Below are positions 41,892-49,653 of a DNA stretch of 64,000 bases, one piece after another. How positions within the stretch are numbered: the stretch's first letter is position 1; the number at the start of each line of letters is the position of its first letter. The notes below the pieces were generated by a model. That model was not told where the DNA came from, did not search any database, and was given only the letters and a program-made list of their open reading frames with translations. The stretch comes from Chloroflexota bacterium (GTDB lineage Bacteria > Chloroflexota > Dehalococcoidia > Lucifugimonadales > Lucifugimonadaceae), in NCBI GenBank assembly GCA_013204555.1, contig JABMNO010000014.1:1-64000 (forward strand). The letters run 5' to 3'. The translations under genes and the position numbers were made by a program.

Positions 41892-44180
41892 TTAGTCTCC
41901 GGCTACCTCCGCTGCGGTGGCGGGCGTGAGGAGGGGAGAAGCTGTTCCCGGCCCCGCCCCCTGCTTTTCCAACTCTCCTGCATCACCATCAACCCTGAGG
42001 TCAGGTAACCATTCAAGGAAACTGGGGAAGTACCAATTCCTATCGCCAAGCAGCCTCATCGTGGCAGGTACCAGTATGGTTCGGATGAGCGTGGCATCCA
42101 CCAGAATCGCCACGCCCAGGCCAAATCCCATCTGCTGCATCATCACAAGGTCCCCAAGAGCAAACCCACCGAACACCGCCACCATGATTAGTGCAGCGCC
42201 CGTGATGATGCCGCCGGTAGACCGCAGGCCGAATGCCACTGAATCCAGGTTCTGTTTGGTCTGGTCATACCGTTCCCGAATTCGGCTGAGGAGGAATACT
42301 TCGTAATCCATCGAAAGCCCGAACAGGATTGAGAAGAGGAAGACAGGTAGCCACGCCTCAATAGTTTCCACCTGAGTGAGCCCGAGAATGTCGTTTCCAA
42401 ATCCCTTCTGGAATACCAGAACAAGTAGTCCGAAAGCCGCGCCCACGGAGAGCAGGTTCAGAATGATCGCTTTTATCGGCACGATGATCGACCGGAACAC
42501 GATCAGAAGCAGCACGAAGCTAAGAGCGAGCACAAACGTGATCACAATGGGCGTCCACTTCGCTGCGAGGTCAAAAAAGTCCCGGTTGATGGCTGGCTGT
42601 CCTCCAACGTAGACGCTGGCTGGAATACCGGCCGCGGGGATGTACACCTCTCGTAATTCGGTAATCGCGTCAGTGGCCGCCTCAGATGTGCCATCTACTG
42701 GCATTACCACTTTCAGGTGCCCAAGGCTGCCATCTTCAGACACCTCGTAGGAGGATGCCCCAAAGATTTCGTGGTCTTCAAGAGATGCCTGTAAGCGTTG
42801 AATTCCGGCGGCAATTTCCGGCGAGTTGACGTTCCCATCAATCACGATTTCGGCAGCAGTAACGCCACCCACCATCGTCGGGAATTCGCCCGTAAGGATG
42901 TCAAACGCTTGCCGCGATGAAGAGCCATCCGGGAGCGACTCAATTCCAGAGGCGCCCGTGTTGATGCTGAAGTAGGGGATTGTCATGGCGACAAGAATTC
43001 CGGCAGCGACAAGCAGTGAGGCCCATGGGTGGCCCATCACCACTTTTGTGACGGTATTCCAGAATCCACCGTTGCTATTCTCGTGCGTCCCATCAGAGGC
43101 TGGCATGAACGGCAATTTCCATGAATTCACACGGTCACCCATGATGCTCAGGATTGCGGGTAGCGCCGTGAGCGCGGCGGCAACAGAAATGAGAGTGACG
43201 AGCACCGCTCCGATGCCAATACTGAAGAACACGCTGGAGGGAACGATGACCATGCCCAGCAGAGCAAACACAACAGTAGCGCCGGAGAATACGACCGCAC
43301 GTGAAGCCGTGGCGCCTGATCGGGCGATTGCGTCAACTTTTTCGAGGCCACGTGATCTCTCTTCACGGAACCTGGCGACGATAAATAACGAGTAGTCGAT
43401 GCCGACCGCCAAACCAATCATCGTGATCAGGTTAGTCACGAAGAATGAGAACTTGTAGACCTGTCCAACAAGGGCGACCACGGCGATGGCCACAATAATA
43501 GAACTGACCGCCATCACTATTGGGATCCAGGCAGATCCAGCAGCGCGGAAGACGAGCACAAGTATGAGTAGTGCTATCCCGATACCGATCATTTCGCCGG
43601 TCATAAGGTCGTTTTCCGCTACTTCTTTGAAGTCTGTTCCAATGCTGGCTGGGCCACCAAGAAGGACTTCCACGTCTGAACGTGCTGAGATGTCTTCAGC
43701 GAGTTCAAGCACCGGTAAAACGTTATCGTTCGCTTCCTGGAAGTCCCCAGCAAGCGTCAGCGGTACGAGTGTCGTGTCACGATCTTCTGAAACCAGATTT
43801 TCATCGCCGGTTTCGTAATAGTTGACGATTTCAAGTTCACCACTCTCGGCATTGATTATCTCTGGCCCCAGAGATCGCGCCTGAGCCGTGAACGTTTCCA
43901 CAGCGGCCCGAAACTCGGGATCGTCCACCGTCAGAGTGTCGGAGCGGAATATCGCTATCTCGTCCAGTCGAGTTGGACTTATCCGCTCCTCAAGCAAGTC
44001 AACGGCAATCTTTGAATCAGGGTCATTGGTGAGCGTTTCCTCCACGGTAGTTGCGGAGGAGAGCAAATTCGCGACGATCACCACGCTCGCCACGAGGAGC
44101 ACGCCCCATATCAGCAGCGTACGCCGTGGGCGCTCGGCGGCAGCCCGGGCGAGATTTTCGGTTGACAGTCTGGCCAACAT
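41892..44180 (-). CDS. MMPL/RND-family transporter
   Basis: A 762-residue MmpL-like exporter with two halves, each a large periplasmic domain and about six helices. The conserved proton-relay Asp-Tyr occurs twice: GIDYSLFIVARFREE (first half) and SMDYEVFLLSRIRERYD (second half). MMPL proteins move lipids, siderophores or hydrophobic compounds out of the cell. There is no adaptor or outer-membrane partner, as is usual in monoderm bacteria. A regulator of the MalT type lies upstream, separated by repeats that look like an operator. Confidence 0.9.
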   Translation of the reverse strand: MLARLSTENLARAAAERPRRTLLIWGVLLVASVVIVANLLSSATTVEETLTNDPDSKIAVDLLEERISPTRLDEIAIFRSDTLTVDDPEFRAAVETFTAQARSLGPEIINAESGELEIVNYYETGDENLVSEDRDTTLVPLTLAGDFQEANDNVLPVLELAEDISARSDVEVLLGGPASIGTDFKEVAENDLMTGEMIGIGIALLILVLVFRAAGSAWIPIVMAVSSIIVAIAVVALVGQVYKFSFFVTNLITMIGLAVGIDYSLFIVARFREERSRGLEKVDAIARSGATASRAVVFSGATVVFALLGMVIVPSSVFFSIGIGAVLVTLISVAAALTALPAILSIMGDRVNSWKLPFMPASDGTHENSNGGFWNTVTKVVMGHPWASLLVAAGILVAMTIPYFSINTGASGIESLPDGSSSRQAFDILTGEFPTMVGGVTAAEIVIDGNVNSPEIAAGIQRLQASLEDHEIFGASSYEVSEDGSLGHLKVVMPVDGTSEAATDAITELREVYIPAAGIPASVYVGGQPAINRDFFDLAAKWTPIVITFVLALSFVLLLIVFRSIIVPIKAIILNLLSVGAAFGLLVLVFQKGFGNDILGLTQVETIEAWLPVFLFSILFGLSMDYEVFLLSRIRERYDQTKQNLDSVAFGLRSTGGIITGAALIMVAVFGGFALGDLVMMQQMGFGLGVAILVDATLIRTILVPATMRLLGDRNWYFPSFLEWLPDLRVDGDAGELEKQGAGPGTASPLLTPATAAEVAGD

Positions 44181-44267
44181 CGGCGGTTCTCCTTAAGTTC
44201 GTCACCCACAAAACGTGGCATGAGGTTTGTCTGGCTCAAACCTATGCGGAGAAGAGAAGCGCGTAAC

Positions 44268-44308
44268 CAACCTCAGGGTTGAACCTCAGGGTTGAGTTGG
44301 GGTTGAAC
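44268..44308 (-). promoter_or_regulatory. Tandem 13-bp palindromic repeats upstream of the MMPL gene
   Basis: AACCTCAGGGTTG is perfectly repeated at 44269-44281 and 44282-44294; each unit is itself a dyad (CAACC..GGTTG). A degenerate third unit AGTTGGGGTTG and then AACG follow. They lie 89-128 bp upstream of the MMPL start codon and 18 bp past the MalT-type regulator's stop codon, a plausible operator array for the transporter promoter. Regulator identity is inferred. Confidence 0.5.
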
Positions 44309-44325
44309 GAGATTAAAGGAGAGGT

Positions 44326-47124
44326 CTAAACGATGCCGAGTTGACGGGCTGTTGCGACCGCCTGTGTACGAGTACCGACATCAAGCTTGCGATACGCCCG
44401 ATTTATGTGGGACTTGACGGTACTCATCGAAATGATCATCTGCTCGGCGATTTGCTGGTTCGATGCGCCTGATGCAATGAGGGTCAAGACTTCGATTTCA
44501 CGATCACTGAGTGGCTCAGGCAGCAATGTTTGTGCGGAGATTTGCACCACTTCTGACTCAGACGTGAGAATCGTCCCCGCACTGGGTTCTGGAGAGGCAA
44601 CTATCTGCTGCAACAGGAATGTTAGATAGTTGGGTGAGCCTGCCTCCCCAGGGCCCCGTCCGCGCCTAACGGCCTCTGCAAGCGCGTTCAACAGGCCTGC
44701 GACTACTGGTCCCTCACCCGTGAAAGACCTGTTGAATCGACCCGGTTCACCCAGCTTTGTCGCTCTCCCAAGCGATTCAATGGCAAGAGCACGACTCCCT
44801 GAGAGTTCACGCGCCTGAGATTGCAACACAAGGGCGTGAATCTCGTGCTGAACGCGTCCACCATCTCGCAACACAGGGGTAACCCGTGAGAGAAGTTGAT
44901 CTGCCTCTTCGTAATTGCCACGATCAATGAGATGGCCAGCGTAGGCCGTTACTAACTCTTCGTTCTTGAAGTCGACGGCCACATCGGGCGACAACCCCTG
45001 ATCGAGCACCACGTCCGAGGCCGACTCAAGATCGCCCGTACGCCGGAATACCTTGAGCATCACTGAGGCAAGAAACGTTGAGAAATCGAAACTACCAAAC
45101 CCTTTAGCAAACTGCCGCGCCTCCTCAAGCTGCTCGATAGCAACAGCGCGCTCACCAGCGGCCAACGAAACCTGTGCCGCAGTTGTGCGGGCGTTGAGGG
45201 CAAATCCCATCATTGGAGATTTATTCGCGAGGTTCTGAGCCTGTCTCGAGTGTTCCATCGCCTTTGAAATGTCCCCTTTTTCCAGGAACACTTCAGCCAG
45301 CCACGTGTGGGGAACGCACATCACCCAGTTGGCCTCAGCTGACGCACCCTGTCCCACAGTAAGCGCGTCTTCATACGCACGACGGCCGTCTTCCAGCCGT
45401 CCGCGGGCCACGTTGACCTGACCGTACCCCGATAGGCCATATACGAGCAGGGGAGAGTCGTCTGCAGCGCGAGCCTCATCTACGCCTTTTTGCAGGATTG
45501 ATTGGGCTGACTTCATGTCGCCGAGTCCAATATGAACCTCTCCGCTGAAGAGGTGGATAAGCCCCCGGACGTGGTGCTTTTCTTCTGGAAGCAACGCCAG
45601 AGCTTTCACTGCGAGTTCCGTGGTTTGTTCCGAAGGGAGTTCCCACGCCGCATGAAAGAGGGTCAGTGCCAGAACTTCACCCTTCAGCGCGTCCAGACCA
45701 TCGATTCCGACCACGGTGCCGTCGATATCGTCATTGGGATCAATGCCGCCGTTTGATTCGATTTCGCTGATGGCTTCGTCCGCCCACCCTGACATCTTGT
45801 GAACAATATCCAGATCATGTTCTGAGAGCAGGGTGCCGACCCCATAAATTAGTGCCAGTCGGGGTCTTTGACGGACCATTTCGTCTGGTAGGGAGCTCAC
45901 CCACGATGAAATTGACAGGTAATGTCCCAGTCGCTGGAACTCCTCAAAGTTCGCAACAAGCAAGCGCGCGACGGTATCGTGGTCACCGGCGAACTGGGAC
46001 TGATCTATAGCCTCCGCGACCATTCCAGCCTCTTCCAACCAGGCCGCTGCGTCTCGGTGTACCTGATTCGCCATTTCCTGCCCAAGGCCGTTTGCCCGCG
46101 AGCGTACGAAATCCCGGAAGAGGTGGTGGTAGCGATACCAGTTGCCATCATCATCGAGGGGAACCAGAAACAGATTCTGATCCGCCAGGCGCCTCAACGT
46201 CGCGTCGCCGTCGACCATTCCGGTTATCTGATCACAGATTGACCCATTCATACGATCTAGCAGCGACGTCTTGAGTAGAAATTCACGGGTTGGCTCATCA
46301 CACTGGTCAAATATCTCGCCGGCTAGGTAGTCGAAGACGAACTTCTGCCCGCCCCCATATGAATCGACGCGGGACTGGAGGTCAGGATTGGGTAGCTCAC
46401 GCCCCCGCATCGAAAGCCCAAAAAGCTGGAGACCGGCCGCCCATCCTTCCGTCTGCTCGGTGAGACTCGCCACAAGCTCTTCCGGCAGTGTCCTATCTTC
46501 GATAGCCGAGAACATACCTGCAGCTTCACTGGTATCGAACTGCAATTCCCGACCACGGACCTCAGTTAGGTCACCGCGTGCTCGCAGTCGCGCTAGCGGA
46601 AGTTGTGGATCATGCCGGGTGGCCAGAATCAGATGCATCTGCTGTGGCATCTGCTCAACGAATATCGACATCATCTCGTGGATATGGGTGTCGGTAATCA
46701 CATGGTAATCATCAAGGCCCAGTACGAAGTCATCCTCAATCTCTGAAATCTCATTGATCAGTGCGGTGAGGATTCCACTTCGTTCCGCGCCCATGCTGGA
46801 TGCCTGGAACAGTGACATCGCTGTGTCGCCCGTCCCGGGTCGGATCCCATCCAGAGCGGCCGCAAAATATGTGAAGAATCTGACGGGATCGCTATCTGCA
46901 TCATCAAGAGAGAGCCACGCGAAAAGCCTCTCCCTGCCGCTTTTAGATGCCCTCCACTCGCTGACCAGCGTAGATTTGCCTGCGCCAGCAGGTGCGACGA
47001 TAACGGTCAGACGACCTCTAACACCTCGATCAATCAGATCAGTGAGTCTTGGACGGCGAACGAGATCGTCTCGAACCGCGGGGAGGTGAAACTTGGTCTT
47101 TAGTAACTGCTGCGCCAACTGCAA
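44326..47124 (-). CDS. MalT-type LuxR-family transcriptional regulator (LAL)
   Basis: A 932-residue LAL protein. Residues 1-300 form a STAND-type NTPase with Walker A VIVAPAGAGKSTLVS, then a winged helix and a long TPR-like array (about 400-830), and a C-terminal LuxR-type helix-turn-helix: LSDREIEVLTLIASGASNQQIAEQ with STVKSHINRAYRKL. STAND regulators switch on when a ligand and ATP are bound to the sensor repeats. It lies upstream of the MMPL gene on the same strand, so it may control export. The inducer is unknown. Confidence 0.9.
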   Translation of the reverse strand: MQLAQQLLKTKFHLPAVRDDLVRRPRLTDLIDRGVRGRLTVIVAPAGAGKSTLVSEWRASKSGRERLFAWLSLDDADSDPVRFFTYFAAALDGIRPGTGDTAMSLFQASSMGAERSGILTALINEISEIEDDFVLGLDDYHVITDTHIHEMMSIFVEQMPQQMHLILATRHDPQLPLARLRARGDLTEVRGRELQFDTSEAAGMFSAIEDRTLPEELVASLTEQTEGWAAGLQLFGLSMRGRELPNPDLQSRVDSYGGGQKFVFDYLAGEIFDQCDEPTREFLLKTSLLDRMNGSICDQITGMVDGDATLRRLADQNLFLVPLDDDGNWYRYHHLFRDFVRSRANGLGQEMANQVHRDAAAWLEEAGMVAEAIDQSQFAGDHDTVARLLVANFEEFQRLGHYLSISSWVSSLPDEMVRQRPRLALIYGVGTLLSEHDLDIVHKMSGWADEAISEIESNGGIDPNDDIDGTVVGIDGLDALKGEVLALTLFHAAWELPSEQTTELAVKALALLPEEKHHVRGLIHLFSGEVHIGLGDMKSAQSILQKGVDEARAADDSPLLVYGLSGYGQVNVARGRLEDGRRAYEDALTVGQGASAEANWVMCVPHTWLAEVFLEKGDISKAMEHSRQAQNLANKSPMMGFALNARTTAAQVSLAAGERAVAIEQLEEARQFAKGFGSFDFSTFLASVMLKVFRRTGDLESASDVVLDQGLSPDVAVDFKNEELVTAYAGHLIDRGNYEEADQLLSRVTPVLRDGGRVQHEIHALVLQSQARELSGSRALAIESLGRATKLGEPGRFNRSFTGEGPVVAGLLNALAEAVRRGRGPGEAGSPNYLTFLLQQIVASPEPSAGTILTSESEVVQISAQTLLPEPLSDREIEVLTLIASGASNQQIAEQMIISMSTVKSHINRAYRKLDVGTRTQAVATARQLGIV

Positions 47125-47307
47125 TACTTCCGGCTGAATGAAACATGATCATAGCCGATGTCCGACCACAGATCGCGTCAATCGCGATTGCCATGAAGTC
47201 CACTACCAGAGTTCGGAAGGTCAGAACAGTAGACGGGGCTGCGAAGCCGAGTGATTCGACCGTCGGGTTGCCGCTTGTAATTGCGTCGAAGCGTTGTCTG
47301 CTACTGG

Positions 47308-48096
47308 CTACCCGGCCGCTTTCATTTCGATTAACAACCCGGCGGGTTTTGCGGGGGCTACAACGGGATTATCTTCTCTCTGGACAGGTCGACATTTGTC
47401 TCGATAGTGAAGCGCAGCACTGACCCTTTTGTGGCGCTCAGAATTGTTGCTTAATCCCAGCTTCATGAAGATACGGCCAACCCGTTTCTCAACGGTGCGC
47501 ACAGCCACTCCCAACTCATCCGCTATTGCAGCGTTATTCCACCCATCCGCCATGGAACTCAATACCTCCAATTCACGGGGAGTCAGGCCGTCTGACCGGG
47601 TTTCTGAGAGGTTTACCAGACGCCCAACAAGAGATTGTTCGAAAACGCTGCCACCTTTTGCAACGATCATGATCGCCTGCAACAACATTTCGATATCGTC
47701 CAGCGCTGTTTCCAGAAGAATTCCAATTCCTGAAGTGTCACCGTTCATGAGATTGGCCGCCTGGATTGGATTCAGTTCGTTCCCAATTACCAGGATGCCC
47801 AGGTTGGGGCGGACCAGCCTGGCTTCAATAGCGGTTCGAAATCCTCCAATCGAGGGAAGATTCGCGTCTACTAGCATCAGATCAGCTTCCGCGTCGATGC
47901 AAAGCTTGAGGGCAGACCACTCTTCTGAGGCCATGCCCACGATCTCAATGTCGCCACACTGGGCAAGCGCCTTCGCTAATGCGTCCTTATGAAGACCGTC
48001 GCCATTCGCGACGATCACTTTTGGGATCCGGATTGATTCGGATCTGCCAGACCCGTTAAGCGATGAATTTTTGGTGACATGTAGAGGGTTATTCAT
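47308..48096 (-). CDS. LuxR-family regulator with degenerate receiver domain
   Basis: A 262-residue protein with a receiver-like N-terminal domain and a LuxR-type HTH (GLTPRELEVLSSMADGWNNAAIADE, AVRTVEKRVGRIFMKLGL). The receiver keeps a candidate phospho-Asp (Asp77, LMLVDANLPS), but the usual Asp-Asp acidic pocket is Ala-Asn (IVANGDG), and the Lys near the end of the domain is not seen. It probably works without normal phosphorylation. An unusually long C-terminal tail of about 45 residues follows the HTH. A strong terminator lies 35 nt before the start on the same strand. Confidence 0.8.
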   Translation of the reverse strand: MNNPLHVTKNSSLNGSGRSESIRIPKVIVANGDGLHKDALAKALAQCGDIEIVGMASEEWSALKLCIDAEADLMLVDANLPSIGGFRTAIEARLVRPNLGILVIGNELNPIQAANLMNGDTSGIGILLETALDDIEMLLQAIMIVAKGGSVFEQSLVGRLVNLSETRSDGLTPRELEVLSSMADGWNNAAIADELGVAVRTVEKRVGRIFMKLGLSNNSERHKRVSAALHYRDKCRPVQREDNPVVAPAKPAGLLIEMKAAG

Positions 48097-48130
48097 TGCG
48101 ATTCCCCGGGGATGATTTCATTTCTGGCAC

Positions 48131-48166
48131 AAAAAAAAGCGGTCCTCGGAATTTTCCGAGGACCGC
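48131..48166 (-). terminator. Strong intrinsic terminator in the LuxR gene leader
   Basis: On the minus strand GCGGTCCTCGG and CCGAGGACCGC form an 11-bp perfect stem over a 6-base loop, followed directly by eight T's. It lies between an upstream, gene-free 200 bp and the LuxR gene's start. It therefore ends either a small RNA from that region or acts as an attenuator in the gene's own 5' leader. The plus strand lacks the T tract. Confidence 0.8.
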
Positions 48167-48533
48167 CCTGTTTGTGTGCAGTCCTTTGCCTCCACACCGG
48201 AGACAATACTTATTTCAATGTCCGTCGATTGCCCCTGTACTGAAGGTCAATCGAAAGTAACTTCTCACTTGAGTCTTGCAGTTTCATTGCAGACCGTCCG
48301 CAGGGTATGCACGCGTCCTGAATGGGTAAGTTTTTCCTCGCCCCATGGGTAAATGACGACGGAGGTTTTTAACTCCTGAATACGTAGTGAACAACCAATT
48401 CAATTAGTCCGTTTGAAGTGGTCAAACAGGCTGAGTCGGTTGGAAATCTGGGTCTGGCCAGGATGAATTCGATTGTCCAGGTCGATCTCATCCTGGAACT
48501 ATTTCGCTGAGACCTCAGTGGCCTGGAGAGACG

Positions 48534-48866
48534 GTGACTCCGACTTTTTGCGCCGGACGGCACAGAGAATGGTTCGTCGAGCTCCAATTGGTTGTTGCGA
48601 TATTTCCATCCATACCCGTTATCGCCTTTGGCTACCATCTCGCCAAGGTGATCTTCAGCGGAGGTGTGACCAGCCCACTGGACGCAATTGCCGCAGTGGC
48701 TGAGCAGAATAGTGCGGCAGCCCAGGAAGTCTCAGCGTCTACGGAAGAGGTAAGTGCGCAGGTAGAAGAGGTTGTTGCCTCTTCATCAACGCTTTCCGAT
48801 ATGGCGGGTCAACTGTCGGAAGTCGTGGCACAGTTCCGATTGAGTGGAGATCGCACTACCAGATGA
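48534..48866 (+). pseudogene. Fragment of a methyl-accepting chemotaxis protein
   Basis: Residues 50-103 of this 110-codon frame match the C-terminal end of chemoreceptor signalling domains: AIAAVAEQNSAAAQEVSAST, EEVSAQVEEVVASSSTLSDM and VVAQFRL. The conserved hairpin tip, methylation helices, ligand domain and HAMP are all missing. The first 45 residues are hydrophobic (LQLVVAIFPSIPVIAFGYHL) and not receptor-like. No start signal was found. It is best read as a decayed remnant, or a tiny membrane-anchored helix if expressed. No other chemotaxis gene is present. Confidence 0.6.
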
Positions 48867-48916
48867 GTGGCGTCGGCAACATAGCCCCTTGAGCGCAAAT
48901 CCTCTCAATGGACCGA

Positions 48917-48978
48917 ATTCCCGCCCCCTGGCATCGAGCAGCAATTGCTCGGTGGCAGGGGAGTGCCAAATCGGGAAT
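48917..48978. other. Nested long hairpin in an intergenic region
   Basis: ATTCCCG (48917) pairs with CGGGAAT (48972); inside, CCCCTG (48925) pairs with CAGGGG (48956) and CGAGCA with TGCTCG. The result is a long, partly bulged hairpin between the chemoreceptor fragment and the next gene. No T run follows. It may be an RNA element or a decayed palindromic repeat. Confidence 0.35.
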
Positions 48979-49126
48979 GTACGCGTGCGAACCCATCACA
49001 ACTACGCAATATGCGACACGCGTTTTATCGAACCTCACACCTCTCTCACATTGCAAACTAAATTGCTCACCTAATCGGGATTAGTGTCACATTTATCATC
49101 TTGAACAGACCAATCTTCAACTTCCA

Positions 49127-49534
49127 ATGAAAGATCACGTGATGACTGGTTCCGATGAATCGCTCGTTCCAATCAACTCCGAAGTGCGGGGCGTGCTGTG
49201 GCCCAATTGCGCATACATCGGTGGCCTTGAATGCGTGTCACATGCGTTCAGCCGCCATCTTGGTCAAGATATCAGCGCCAAAATATCCGAGTTTGCGGGC
49301 AACGCAGAACCTGGTGCCCGTCTCACCCTGCAGAAGGGCAAGGATGGATTCACGCTCCAGGTCACCAGCGAGGTGATTCGAGACGGGGGAGTTGATGATA
49401 TTCGGCTGACCCGTCTGGCAGAAATGAGCCACTCAATGAACGGTGTGTCAGCAGAAGTCAGGTCTAACTGGGGCCATGAGGCTGGTCTGGGAGATTCGCC
49501 CACAACGAATGGCCGAAGTGAATCTCCAGAATGA
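49127..49534 (+). CDS. Hypothetical protein, possible degenerate HATPase domain
   Basis: A 135-residue protein I cannot assign firmly. Its middle (ARLTLQKGKDGFTLQVTSEV, then RLTRLAEMSHSMNGVSAEVR) is reminiscent of the end of a two-component HATPase_c domain (strand, helix with GL..M.ER-like pattern, strand), but the ATP-binding glycine boxes are absent. It has no transmembrane segment. It lies 120 bp upstream of a large sensor kinase. Start ATG has no clear ribosome site. Expression is not assured. Confidence 0.4.
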   Translation: MKDHVMTGSDESLVPINSEVRGVLWPNCAYIGGLECVSHAFSRHLGQDISAKISEFAGNAEPGARLTLQKGKDGFTLQVTSEVIRDGGVDDIRLTRLAEMSHSMNGVSAEVRSNWGHEAGLGDSPTTNGRSESPE

Positions 49535-49653
49535 AATGCAGAGGAAGTACGCCAGATAGTTGAAGGAACCGCTGGTTGGCCCAGAGGTGCTATTAGGCCA
49601 CTTTGAACCAGCGATTAACATCAGCGCATGTTGAAGTAAAGAGACGCCAGATT

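Noticed and set aside
47145-47423. 92-codon plus frame between the two LuxR-type genes
   Set aside because: No family or start signal, and it runs antisense into the LuxR gene.
48369-48638. 89-codon minus frame upstream of the leader terminator
   Set aside because: Basic, low-complexity product without a ribosome site; the region reads better as leader RNA.
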